Source: Paragyromitra xinjiangensis (lineage: Eukaryota > Ascomycota > Pezizomycetes > Pezizales > Discinaceae). Taken from it: 64,000 bases of DNA. The notes under the pieces were generated by a model. It saw nothing but the letters and a program-made list of their open reading frames with translations, made no database searches and was not told where the DNA came from. Below are positions 42,852-54,908 of the stretch, piece by piece; the stretch's first letter is position 1; each line of letters begins with the position of its first letter. Both the position numbers and the translations under genes were made by a program. Location of the stretch: positions 806,001 to 870,000 of the forward strand of contig JBCAMK010000020.1 of the NCBI GenBank assembly GCA_038503065.1. Reading direction: 5' to 3'.

Positions 42852-42875
42852 ATGTCAGGCAAAAGATTGAGAGGG
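42852..42875 (-). pseudogene. LINE E ORF2 sliver between A2 and P2
   Basis: 24 bases that read PLNLLPD on the reverse strand, joining LAGL-A/P at 56527 to DMRTQ at 20479. It shows that A2 and P2 were inserted into the same LINE. Confidence 0.7.
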
Positions 42876-43479
42876 CATCAGCAAAAAAAAAAAGTCGCCC
42901 CAACACTTTCTTGTCTTCCGGAAGGCCATATTCCGCCCACTGCGTTTGTGTCCTTCCCTACAACCCAGGCGAGCTGGTCCGAGTGCTTGCCTGTGCTGGC
43001 GCAGGCTGCGCAACACTCCGGCCTCCTGGCGCTCGGCTGCAGCTCAGCTGTGACCACCCACGCCCAGATGTGGCACTTAGCGAAATCCAGCGGGCTCTAC
43101 CCATTGAATTTTGGTAAGTCCCTGGAAACTCGGGACTTAGCAAAATTCACCTCGCCTCCCCCTAGGCACTTGGCGATTTTCAAAAATCTCCAGGTCGCTT
43201 AGTTATCGCTTAGTAGTCGCCATGCCGTCGCCAAAGCAACGCCTAATAAGACACCAATCTCCACCTCTCCCGTCCTTCCTGCTATTGCTTCCCCCTATTC
43301 TCTCCCACCCATCCCCTATTCCCTCCCACCCATTCTCAACCTCGCTGTACCATAGTACTTTGCTAACATCGTGACTTTTAGGCTCGAAGTACAAAGCTCT
43401 GTTTGCAAAGAAACTCCTAGGTAACATCTTGCTTCCGCTTATATGACTCCCGCTGATATGCCTCCTAGACTCGCTTTGA

Positions 43480-44510
43480 TCCACTGCTTCAGCTTCCTCC
43501 GCTGCTTCCGCCTAAATGAGCTCAGGAGGCAGCTCAATTGGCTGATCGATCTGCTGCCTGAGCTTCCTCCGCTTCTGCCATATGGTCGATTCGCTTCCTG
43601 AGCTTCCGCTGCCTGGGCTTCCGCCGCCTCCTGGAGGTCATCGATCTGCTGCCTGAGCTTCCTCCGCTTCCGCCATATGGTCGATTCGCTTCCTGAGCTT
43701 CCGCTGCCTGCGCCACATGGTCGATTTGCTGCAGCTGCCTCCGCTGCCTGCACCATATGGTCGATCCGCTGACTGAGCTTCCGCCGCCTCCTGGAGGTCG
43801 TCAATCCGCTGCCTGAGCTTCCTCCGCCTCCGCCAATTGATCGATTTGCTGCTGCAGCTTCCGCTGCCTGCGCCATATAGTCAATTGATCGATTTGCTGC
43901 CTCCGCCATATGGTTGATCTGCTGCCTGAGCTTCCGCCGCCTCCGCCACAGCTGCAGCAGCTTCCGCTGCCTGCGCCATATGGTCAATTCGCTGCCTGAG
44001 CTTCCGCCGCCTCCGCCATATGTTCTATTCGCTGCCTGAGCTTCCTCCGCCTCCGCCAATTGCTCAATTCACTGCTGCAGCCTCTGCTGCCTGCGCCATA
44101 TGGTCGATTCGCTGCCTGAGCTTCCGCTGCCTCAGTCAATTGATCGATTCGCTGCTGCAGCCTCCGCTGCCTGTGCCATATGGTCGATTCGCTGCCTGAG
44201 CTTCCTCTGCCTCCGCCAATTGGTCAATTCGCTGCTGCAGCCTCTGCTGCCTCCGCCATATGGTTGATCCGCTGACTGAGCTTCCGCCGCCTCCTGGAGG
44301 TCGTCAATCCGCTGCCTGAGCTTCCTCCGCCTCCGCCAATTGGTCAATTCGCTGCCTGAGCTTCCGCCGCCTCAGTCAATTGATCAATTCGCTGCCTGCG
44401 CTATATGGTCGATTCGCTGCCTGAGCTTCCGCCACCTCCGTCACAGCTGCAGCAGCTTCCGCTGCCTGCGCCATATGGTCAATTCGCTGCAGGAGCCTCC
44501 GCTGCCTCCG
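43480..44510. repeat. P2 minisatellite, unit about 40 bp
   Basis: Imperfect units of the type GCTGCCTGAGCTTCCGCCGC plus CTCCGCCATATGGTCGATT, roughly 20-25 copies with 40- and 60-bp variants. In one reverse frame it reads AQAAEAAAANRS-like repeats (43439-44059). This frame is open only because the unit lacks stops; I do not call a gene. 42876-43479 and 44511-44680 are the element arms. Confidence 0.8.
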
Positions 44511-46535
44511 CCCCCCCCCCCTGCACCTAGGATACGAAGAACAGATGCATGTACATATAGAGCTATATATAAATAATAGAACAATTGTAAACAAGAATAT
44601 GGGGGAAAGCATTCAAACTAGACCACAGGGTGACCTGCTGAAAATGTGATCCTGTGGGCGCACTGCTCTCCCCCTGCTGTATGGACCCTTCTGCACCGAC
44701 AACAACAACGCCAAAGTGACTTTTTGGTCACAACTCCACCAGTTTTACTCCGATTGCTCTACTTTTTGATTATTCGGACTCGCCTCGCTGCCCCCGTTCG
44801 ATCCTGCTATTCTACGTCTGGTTTGCACCGGATTTGCAAAAGTTGTTGTCGAATTCGCTTATTTACCCCTCACTTTCAAAAACCTCACCAAATCTTGAGA
44901 TTCTGCACCTTCTCATAACTCCACCAGTTTTCGTCCGATTAGCTCGACCCCGGGCTTTTTGGAACCGCCTCAGCGCGCCCGTTCGATCGCCCTCTCGTTC
45001 GCTCGGATCCGACCAGAACTGCAGAAGTTCTGCTCGATTTCCCACCCACCTCCGCCAGGGACCCCCTCCAGGGCCCAGCAACCCCCCAACACACTCTACC
45101 TCCTCCTGTCGGTTCAGGACCCTTCTCTATGTCTTCCTCTTCGTCTAGAGGCAGAGGGAGAGGCAGAGGCTTCAGGTCTCCCTCTTCTGTGACTAGCTCA
45201 CCCCAAAACTCACTCCAAACGCCGTTTGGCGCCCCTACAACACCTCCAAACACCTGTTTTTCGCCTCTGCTCCATGGAGACCCAGAGCAAACACCTACCC
45301 AAGCCCTGCCACTTCGCCCAGCAGTCCCCCTACCTCACTATGCCTCCCTGCCCGCCACAGAGCCCACAGAGAGTGGCTTTGTCCTCCTGGAAGAGTCTGA
45401 CTCTGACATGACGGACACTGAGGGACCCCTCACCTTTTCCACCACCCTACCTCCAGTCATCCAGATGGATGATTCTAACAGCAATTTGGATCGCCTTGGT
45501 GCCATTGGTACTGGGGAGAACTACAACCCCTCCCTCTTCGCAGTGATGGATGAGCAGAACAGGCTCATCAAGGCACTCACCAAACGCGTCAAGCAGCTTG
45601 AAAAAGCTATCCTTACACCCCCACCAGCCCCTACCTTCCACAACGACCCAGCTCTAGTGGAAAAGGTGGCCACCCTCACCTCCAAGGTTGCAGACTTGGA
45701 ACAGAAACGGACACTCACAACAATTCTGGCCTCTGCTAACCTCCCCCTACCTCCAGCACCTGCTCCTCCGCCAGCTACCACCTCCTGGGCTCAGGTTGCC
45801 TCCAAAAAGGCTTCCAGACCCGCCAACAAGGCCCCAAAGCATTCCAAACAACCTACAGCGCCTCCAAAACGTGACAGAACCCTCATCATCACCAGGAATG
45901 GTCTACCCATTCCTGATGACATCACACCACTCCTCATTCACAATGCACTCAATGCTGCCCTGGAAAGGCCATTGATTGCAGAAGTGCGATTCACTCCTGC
46001 CCACCATGTGCAGCTCATTGCTGTCACCTCCACCACCTCTGACTCCCTCCTCAAGCAAAGACAGAAGCTTGAGGAAGTTGTTCGCACCACCATTCCCAAT
46101 GCCACCAGCATGGAAAAGGAAGCCATCCTTACCCAAGTTGTTGTGCACAATGTCCCCACCTCCATCCCCTCTGGCGAAGAGGGATTCCAGCAGATCAGGT
46201 CTGAGGTTGAGCAGTTCAACCCAGGCACTACCCTACTTCGCGACCCCCGCTGGCTCACCAGACCTGAGCAGAGAGAGGGGAAACAGGCATCCTCCATGGT
46301 TCTTACCATTGTGGGGAAGCAGCCTGCCACCACTGCCCTTGAGAGAGGGCTCTCCATGTTTGGACTTCGTCACTAAGTCACCAAATACCTTCGCTTTGGG
46401 CCAGACACTCAATGCACCACCTGCCTGCATCAGCAAAAAGGGATGTCCGCCCGGGCGTATGGGCAAGCGCCCGGGCGAGCCTCCGAAATCCAGCACGCCC
46501 ACCTGCGTCCAGCTGCGTCCAGCCGCCTCCGTACG

Positions 46536-46930
46536 TCTAGTACGTTGGTACTATGGTACGCTATCCCACCCAGCTCCGCCTGATGCACTCGTACGTCTGA
46601 TACGCTGGTACTATGGTACGCCTACCCTCGCCCAATGCGCTTGTACGTCTGATACGCTGGTACTATGGTACGCTCACTCTCGCCCAATGCGTTCGTACGT
46701 CTGATACGCTGGTAGTATGGTACGTTGGCATGCCTCCATGCGCCTGCTACGTTGGTACGTCTGATACGTTGGTAGTATGGCGCGTCCACCCTCGCCCAAC
46801 GCACTCGCACGCCTAATACGCTGGTAGTATGGTACGCTCACTTTCGCCCAATGCGCTCGTACGTCTGATACGCTGATAGTATGGTACGCCTACCCTCGCC
46901 CAATGCTCTCCTACGTCTGATACGCGCAGT
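46536..46930. repeat. Left subterminal repeats of P1
   Basis: About seven units of around 52 bp, each with TACGTCTGATACGCTGGTA and TATGGTACG. Likely transposase binding sites by analogy with CACTA elements. 46931-47112 has no feature beyond the transposase 3' end. Confidence 0.75.
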
Positions 46931-47112
46931 TTATAATCACAAGAGATCACTCGACCATCCTTTATCAGGCTAAAACACAAAGTTTAGTCTCCAAATCCTT
47001 TTTTATATACAATATCTCGGGCACATAACGCAGTCCCGCTAACCCATCCCTGTCCAATCGAGATCTGCGACCCAGATCGTATTGCCCCGCACCCCACGCC
47101 CCATACCTAATA

Positions 47113-50100
47113 TCAGTATATCTCGTTGAAGGTATCCAAATCTATGGTGTTGTTGACGAACCAGCGCGTATTATCAGGCCCAGGCGATTCAGGTACAAGG
47201 TGGGCCATACCCGTGATACTCTTGATATTGATAATCCATGTCTGGTCACTCGCGCTAGGGCGAGATACCCGTACCATCCCATGGATTGGGTCCACATGGC
47301 CGCCTGAGTCAGGCCGCAATGGCTGCACCACTGCCGGAAGTAATGGCCTTTGTGTTGGATCCCGAAGTTTTAGAAAACGTATGACCCGAGCCGGTCGTCT
47401 GCCTCGTAGGGCTCCATACTGATCCTCCTGACCAAACTTGCACCAGGCCCAATCGTTTCGTGCCTCACGGCCCCGGAAGGATTCTCCTCCTGTTGCTCGA
47501 AGGATATGGACCACTGACTCGTCTCCTAGCCCGAGTCGGTGGACTGGTACATGGAGAGCGTTGAAAGCGGTCACTTTCCATAGCCCAATATTTTGTACAC
47601 TGCGATCCGGACCAAATTCTCGACGGTAATACTGAACGAGGTACGCCTCCAGGGGAAGCCTCGCCCCAGGCAGGACGAATTCACATACAGGCACGGTTTC
47701 CTGTTCTGAGGCGACGCGCCGCCTAGCATTGATAGGTTCAGCTGTATCAGGGAATTGAGGATGTATGGTGGCACTGACCGGAGCGTTTGGGCTATCCCAA
47801 GGATCTCGATCTTTCCTACGGCAGGCGCTAACTAGCCGATTGGTCTCTGGGGGCAGGAGATGTAGGACGTCTGCCATCTCGGTGGTACAGTGACCCTCAC
47901 GCGCAAGCTGGATCAGATTTTGCTGGTGCATGGCTAGTCCGTACTCACGATTATACCCTGCTAGGATCTGAAGCGTAGCATCGACCCTATTTGTCCGACG
48001 GTATGGCTCTTTGATCTGATCCTTGTGGGCCGTTTCCCCTGCCTCAGTTGAGTACTGAGAAATACCGCCATACCTGCATATCTGCTCCGAGAAGTGGGAC
48101 AAAAGATGCATCTTGGGGAAGTTGAAGTGGGAGTGCTCACGGTACGCTTCAGCGACAGCCTCATCCAGTTCTAATCGTTGGTCTGCCTGGAGGCGTCGTT
48201 TCTTGGCCTGGGTCATGCCTTGCGTTGATCGGATCTCGGTCTCATGCCGTTCCTTCATAGTTTGACGTATGTGGGCCGCCAGGATATCCGAGGTCTTGCC
48301 CCCTCGGTACTTGAGGAAGACATCTTTGTGGGCATGAAACTGCTCGATATATCCATCCATATATGCTATAGTCTCGTCAGTATGAGACGGATACTGGGCC
48401 ATTAGTACCCATCCAACGAGAGCCTTGACGCAGCGAAGTGCTTGACTAAATACCAGACGTTGAGCGTCATTTGCGGGGTTTCGCAGCGCCCCAGCCAAGG
48501 CAGGTAGGACGATCCTGCCAAAATTGCGCATCTCTTTGCCTTGCCATTGGGTCACCTCTCGATATGCCTTGCGAGGCGGTGTGAATCCAGGATAAGTCGG
48601 TATACTCTTCCAAATACCGTCGAAGTCGTCCAATCGCCTGAATTCTTGCAGGAACGGGCTGAGCCAATCCATCAGGTGCTTCAAAATACCCAAATAGACA
48701 ACATGCAGCGTATCGGGCATGTGGAGATCGGAGGCATTGACGAAAGGGAGTCCCCAGAAGGGATTGCGTGCAGATCTGAGGCCGCGCTGCTCGAACCAGC
48801 CTTCGATCGTCGCTATTTGGCCACGTATGCCCCGAGTATTAGTATTAGTACTAGTATTAGTAGTAGGCTCTAGCATTTGCTGCAACCGATCGTACTCGTC
48901 CATTTTGGCCTCATAGGCATCCTGAGTCCGACGGTATGTGGATCCAGGGTCTTTGATGTAGGTACCCAGATCCTCTTTTGGTATCTCGCACTTCGGGCAC
49001 TGATTATGCTTGACGTTCTGGAGATTGCAGTGCTCCACATGGTCCGCCAGCCATGCGGCTAGTACGGGCCAGCATTCCCTTATCTTACCATCCGAACTGT
49101 GCATGGTTATACTGTGGGTCGCATCTATACCACGCAGGGGGTCCATAATTGTCCGCATGACCTGGTAGAGGACCTCACAATTCCAGGCACGCTGTCGATC
49201 TTGGGCTGCCGCATTCCCTTTGAATTTGGGTGGTATGGGAAGTAGGGCGACACATACTTGGGCGCGATGCTGGGAGCTGTTGCGTACCCGCCTTGGAAGG
49301 TTGCCTATAGTCATATATATGGGCCACGCTTTCTTGTCTCCTGAGAAGTTAGTCAAATGAGTAGCATCAGACCCACAGATTACTGGGACGAGCGTCGCCC
49401 CAGGAGGCAGCTGTGACTGCATATCCCACCACCAATCCGCCGTATGGAGCTCAGAGTATAACCTATTACCATCTCCGTCGAACTCTTTCACTGGGGCGTA
49501 GACCATATGAGGCGCGTAGCAGCGCTGACGCATGAGATATTGGGCACAGGTGAGTATATCACGGTAGTAGAAGTGGATGATATCTCCCCGCTCTCCTGAG
49601 ACCGACCCATGTTGCCACGGAGGTAAGGATTCTGAGCCAGGCATACGGTCGAGGTGCTGGTCCAAGGTGTGGGCGGACTGGAAAGTACGACGGGACTGGG
49701 ATGGCTTCCCGAGCCCAGCATTGAAGAAATCGTTGATCTTCTGCTAGGGTGTTTTCGACTTGATGAACCAGCGAGCCAGCCGCCATTCTTCTGCATCCGA
49801 GAAAGGCGACCAAGGATCCCAATCGTCCAAGAGATGGTCTTCATACCCAGGTACCTCGCCCAATGGCGCCCCGCTAGCAGGCCAGTACTCAGGAGGATAG
49901 ACGCTATCACCGTCTGTTTCGGGCTCGTCTGAGCCCTCTATGGATTCAAGGTCTGAGTCTGAGTCTGGGTTTGCGTCCGAGCCAAAAGAATCAAGCAAAT
50001 CCGAGTCTTGAGATGGCTCATATTCGATATCCTGATGGCAGCGAGCGAGGTGCATATTGAAAGCTCCGGCCAAAGCATAGCGACGCGGGCAATGGGGGCA

Positions 50101-50118
50101 TTTGGTCTCCTGAGGCAT
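47113..50118 (-). pseudogene. P1 transposase (Plavaka family), one TAG
   Basis: About 1000 codons. N-terminal C2H2 finger (C-X2-C-X12-H-X4-H, residues about 6-26), then an acidic Ser/Asp stretch. The DDE core has ICGSDATHLTNFSGDKKAW with the first Asp near 49368, QCPKCEIPKEDLG, and the Plavaka-like FWGLPFVNASDLHMPDTLH. A His/Phe-rich block HFNFPKMHLLSHF follows. It cuts and joins transposon ends in the nucleus. TAG 49744-49746 interrupts an otherwise continuous frame (KTP-QKINDFFNAGLGKPSQS); CAG is the likely ancestor. I chose ATG 50118 because it directly precedes the finger; the frame is open to 50211. Confidence 0.85.
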
Positions 50119-50796
50119 ACCGTCTCTGCTAGTCGTGTCAGCCCTAGAGTCAAGATATATGTAGGGCACCGCATACCTGACTATTCTCGTGTAATCCCAT
50201 GAATAGATCAAAAGAGGTGGTGATCTGAGGTGGTGATCCGAGGTGGTGTGGTTTGGTGTGGGGCAGTACCGGATTAGGCATGAGTTTGCGAGATCTTGGC
50301 GTCTTGGCCTTGGACGTCATCGCCTACTTAGGAAATTAGCAACGTCACCTTCCCCCTCAACCACACCAACACCGCTCACCACTCCTTTGTTTGCTCCCTT
50401 CGCCCAATGGCCCTCTATTTCCTTTGTTTCTCGTCCTATTCTCTTTGTTGTATTCTTTGACTCGGTACGGTAGAGGCTATTCCGCCAGCTGATCCTTCTC
50501 ATACCAGAGGCGGGGGTGGTGGGATTGGGTGGGGGTGGTAGGTAGCAGTATGGCAGGCGAGTGATGAGCATGTTGGAAAGGGCCCGGGCACAAAAAGGAA
50601 TATAGAGTGTTTGTTTTGATAGAATACGCCCTATATATGGGGCTCAGGCTGCCCTCCGCTCTCAGTCAGCTCCTTCACTCCTTCCTCTACCGCCTCAGGC
50701 TTGTTTGCTATCTCGTACGCTCCCTCGTACGCTCCCTCGTACACTCCCTCGTACACTTCCTTCTATACTGTCCGATCTAATCCTCAGCTCCTACCG
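50119..50796. promoter_or_regulatory. Divergent promoter region between transposase and gene 2
   Basis: About 680 bp between two diverging genes. A TATATATGG box near 50631 fits gene 2. Repeats of CTCGTACGCTC lie near 50715-50750, just before the gene 2 ATG. No other feature seen. Confidence 0.45.
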
Positions 50797-52190
50797 ATGG
50801 CCCCAGGCAAAGTAACGCCCAAGAAAGATAAGGGGAAAGGAATCGCGGATCCTCTCGCTAAGGTTGTTAAGAAGGCTAAGGCTAAGGCTAAGGCTAAGGC
50901 TAAACCAGCCAAACCTAAAGCTCCCGTATGGATACTGGGACTGCCAAAGGAGGAGACTGATGCCCTCGTGAGTCGCAGCGCCCGATCCTATACTGACTAC
51001 GTATCTCTACTAGTACTAATCGATCTTATAGGATAAAGCACGTCTCAAGATCAACGAGTCAAAGGCCATCTTGGGCAACATGAGCGCTGAGGCGTGGAAA
51101 ACCTTTCGTACCGACATGAAGCAATACTACGCCACGAATAAGATCAGGAACAAGACTGCGGCTGGCGCTCCCACTTGGGCAGCTGCTATGCAACATGCTC
51201 TGACGCTCGAGCCACTGGTCCAGTTTGCTGGGATATTTGGGAAAGGGGATGAGCAGGCTGCGGTACTCCAAGCAGCCATCAATACTTTGCTGACCGACGC
51301 CGCAAAGAATAAGGGCAATGCTGCTGTGCGGGCAGTACTCGCAGGGCCGACTACTCGGGCGCGGGCCAGAGCTGAAGAGGATGAGGGGGAGGATGGGGAG
51401 GAGGAGGATGAGGAGGATGAGGAGGAAGAAGAGGAGCTGGATATTGATACTAGGGAAATACAAGGTACAGCAAATCCTATCCTACTGCGGAGTATGATAT
51501 TAACTCATCGGCGGCTTAGGTATATGTAGGGCGAATCGTCACGCATACTTTGGCTGACCCCTAGCCGTTAGCTACCACTGGCCCGATGACTGCCGTATTG
51601 AGCAACCTCCAGCTGCAGGGGCTGGCGACGCAGCCGGGCCTGCTGGGGCAGCCGGGCCTGCTGGGGCAGCTGGGGCAGCTGGTGCAGCTCCACTTAGATC
51701 TTGCGCCCGATCGTTCACCCAACCTGCCTGGGTGCCCACTCAGGACAGCGTAGATATCCCATACATCGCGCACCTTCAATTGAGGTTGCCTACGTTTGAT
51801 TATCTCCTGAAGGCGATACGTCGTCACTATCCAAGCCAAATTAGGGATAGAGCAGAGTGGACGCCGCGTCAGATCTATGGGGCGTTGAAAGGTCACAATC
51901 GCTGGTTTGTAGTAGTAGATACGAACGCGCCGCTGAAGCCGTTCTGAGGCGACGTCGTTACCATCGCGGACGATGAGGACGTCCGCACCTGGCTGGCTGT
52001 GACCAAGGCTCTGGACGTCCTTCATCTCCTCGTCGTCTTCCATCAGCCCGACTACAAGGACGAGCAGACGCCACCCCCTTTGTATAGGACATACCTTGAT
52101 GGTGATATATTCGACAATCTAGAGACTGACGAGGAGGATGAGGAGGATGAGGCGAGGGCTGACGTGCCGGCGGAGGCTGAGGGGAATTGA
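50797..52190 (+). pseudogene. P1 gene 2, unknown function, one TGA
   Basis: Exons 50797-50967, 51032-51464 and 51565-52190. Introns of 64 and 100 nt, GT-AG, with ACTAAT and CTGAC branch sites. About 409 codons. The N-terminus is very basic with a KAKAKAKAKAK run; the middle is Ala-rich; an acidic Glu/Asp run (51380-51440) follows, then a Gly/Ala repeat (AAGPAG, 51640-51690). The C-terminal domain has WTPRQIYGALKGHNRWFVVVD and an acidic end. TGA 51945-51947 stands where CGA (Arg) would continue the frame. I do not recognise the family. Basic plus acidic segments suggest a nuclear nucleic-acid-binding protein; that is a guess. Confidence 0.6.
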
Positions 52191-52194
52191 TGGG

Positions 52195-52710
52195 AGTCAG
52201 ACTTGGGGGAAGTGTATTACCAGGCAGCTTTGGTACGCTATCCTATCCCCGCCTTCAGCCTCTCGCAGTTGCTGACCCATCGGATATCCTATCACAGACG
52301 CGGGTATCAGTAGGAGGATATTTCTTTGTTTTTATACCATTTCTTATCTCTGGTCGGCTCGTTGTGTTTTGTTGGAGAGTATTATTAGGCAGCTTTGGTA
52401 CGCTATCCTATCCTGCACCTTCAGCCTCTTGCAGTTGCTGACCCATAGGATATCCTATCATAGGCGTAGGTACTAGGAGGATATTTCTTTGTTTTTATGC
52501 TATTTTTTATCTCTGGTCGGCTCGTGTTTTGTTGGAGACTTGGCGGAAGCGTATTATTAGGCAGCTTTGGTATACTACCCTATCTCCCGCCTTCAGCTTT
52601 TTGCAGCTGCTGACCCATCGGATATCCTATCACAGGCGCAGGTACTACTAGGAGGAGGATATCAGGTTCTTTGTTTTATACTATTTTTTATCTCCGGTCA
52701 GTTCGTTGTA
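52195..52710. repeat. Tandem repeat, three copies of about 170-180 bp
   Basis: Each copy begins near ATTAGGCAGCTTTGGTACGC and contains GCTGACCCATCGGATATCC and TTTATCTCTGGTCGGCTCG. Located directly after gene 2; possibly a repeated terminator or regulatory block. 52711-52989 is the gene 3 upstream region with no clear element. Confidence 0.8.
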
Positions 52711-52989
52711 TTGGTCTAGTTGGTCGGGTTAGCGGCCAGTCGGTATCTATAGCCTCGCCTCGGAGCAAATAGTTTGCTCTCATATGATGTCAGTGTATTC
52801 TTACCTTATTCGTATTAGCATTCATAGCAAATCAATGCTTTAGGCTTGCTCCAATTCTTCTATAAACGCCCCACCCCCCTGCGACCTAGGTCTGATCACC
52901 TCCATCCCTCGTACTCACACATTCAACCTACTTGACCTACCTAAGCACCCGCCCAAGCTATACTACAACTGCCCAATTGCCCAATCCTT

Positions 52990-54908
52990 ATGCCGCCCAA
53001 ACGTAAGTCTCAGCGAGTGACTGGAACAGCTTCGGGCACTCGTAGTACTCGGCTCAGGCAAAGTCAAACGGATGGTATTCCCAGCACTTATCCGGACGAG
53101 CATGCCGGACCCAAGGCTCGCCTGCAATCTAAAAAGCGTATCGGCCCGACCCCTACCGTACCTGCTATCCCTGGTGGCCAATCTCAGCCACGTCCCAGCC
53201 CCAGAGAAAACTCGTCTTCACAAACATCATTTGCTCGCCTCGAGTCCTCTCAGCAGCAGGAAAATCCACCTTTGGATAGCCAACATCCGGAGAACGAGCC
53301 ACAGAATAGTCGAACTGCAGATAGGCCACGCCCAGAGAACAAGCTGCGGAATAGCCAGACTGCGGATAGCCAACCTCCAGGTACGACTAGCCAGTCGCAG
53401 GATAACCATCGTACAGGCCAGTCGGCTCCTACACATACAGGTAACCTAGATATCGGTATGCAGCTGCAGGGAGATGCATTTCGTTGCCCAAAACCTACGC
53501 AAACAAATAGAGCAGCGCCTCAGGATCGATATACGAATAGGGCAGCGCCTCAGGATCGATATATGATACCCAGTTCCGAGGAATCAGACCCAGGCCTTAG
53601 GGATCATACCACATGCAGGACGAGAAGTATCCACCGATTTGAGGATACCCATATTGAAGTCCTACGAGAAGCTCAACGCCGTATCATCTATAGTACGTTA
53701 TTCGTCTGCCCCTTCCCTAGAGTTAACGAGACAAATACCATGGTCAAACGTGCTTGGGCAGAGGCTCAGGAAGCCTTGGACGTGTATATTGCACCTAGTC
53801 CCTCACTGCAAGCGGCTAGTCAGGTACGTACTGCAGTATATCCCACGATATACAGTCTTAGGCTAATAGCCTGAGGGCTTGGGCGTACTCTAGCTCCGCA
53901 GCTACCACCATCGCATACGATCCCAGCTTTACTCGATCTGCAAGGACCACATCCAAAACTACTACCAACTAAATCGTCTGCATTGTACTGAAGTATCGAC
54001 TAGAGTACGATATCTACTAGAACTAGACCGTTTTCAATGCGACCCAGATCATTACTAAGTATGTACCGCGCCCAATATCTTCCCTAAGGCGAGTCGTGCT
54101 GCTGCTTACCCATACCCAGTCATACGGTTGGCGGTTTGGTGCGCCCCAGATACCTCGTCTGATTTGGAGGAAATACTTCTTTCGTTCGCAGTCTTTGGGA
54201 TTGCAGGATTCAGGATTCGCCCAGCGAATCAACCCCGCGTTCGTCTGCCTGATATCCACGGCAATCTGCCACGCCCTACGATTGTATCGGACAGGTAAGT
54301 ACGTCCGAATCTGCAACTTTAGTAGGGAAAGCTGCAATGGTAGGTGCTCTGCCCAATTCGGTACAGCGCAGTTGGCCCGTGTACCTGACCAGTATTTACA
54401 CTTAGCCCTATGGGAGCGGCAGCTAAGTACGTGGAATACTTCATTTCCCACGCAAGAAGTCAGTGAACTAGTCCTAGATCGTATCCGCCGAAGGGTATTT
54501 GAACGGATCAAGGGCAAGGGCTTGCAGCCCCCTGATTTTGACGCCATCCAAGCCCTGCCAGATCCCGAGATTGACTCTTTCATGGCGTCGCTTCGGGCAG
54601 AGGCTGCTGCCCACGCGTCAGAGGCAGAGCAGAATCCCGCCGATCACAGGCGGGCAAGGCACGGCTCGAACGAGGACTCAAACGAAGAACAGCAATATAT
54701 TCCCGGACGTGGAAATCGTGTCCGATACGCACCTCCAGATCCGGATAGCGCTCAGGATGGGCCTGATATACGCTCCGACCCATGGGACGACTCGGATAAG
54801 CTTTCAGATCCACCCAGCGAGGACGAGGACGAGGATGAGGGCGAGTGTGAGGATGAGGACGAAGATGAGGGTGAGGTCGAGGATGAGGTAGATGGAGAAG
54901 GTAGCTAG
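52990..54908 (+). pseudogene. P1 gene 3, DUF6532-like accessory protein, one TAA
   Basis: Exons 52990-53823, 53894-54058 and 54120-54908; introns of 70 and 61 nt. The N-terminal 200 residues are Ser/Gln/Pro-rich and low complexity, starting MPPKRKSQR (nuclear-signal-like). The core shares LLELDRF and GWRFGAPQI with the P4 gene, and both intron positions and the 165-nt exon agree. A YRTGKY segment fits the TG-W/Y region of DUF6532 proteins. The C-terminus is acidic. TAA 54056-54058 is the last codon of exon 2, where P4 has Glu; CAA or GAA is expected. Conserved place beside the transposase suggests a role in transposition or its control. Confidence 0.65.

Noticed and set aside
43439..44059. 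206-codon reverse frame in P2
   Set aside because: It consists only of the minisatellite unit, which has no stop in that frame.
46536..46930. CRISPR-like array of regular repeats
   Set aside because: Units are contiguous and diverged without unique spacers, lie beside a TIR, and the window is eukaryotic.
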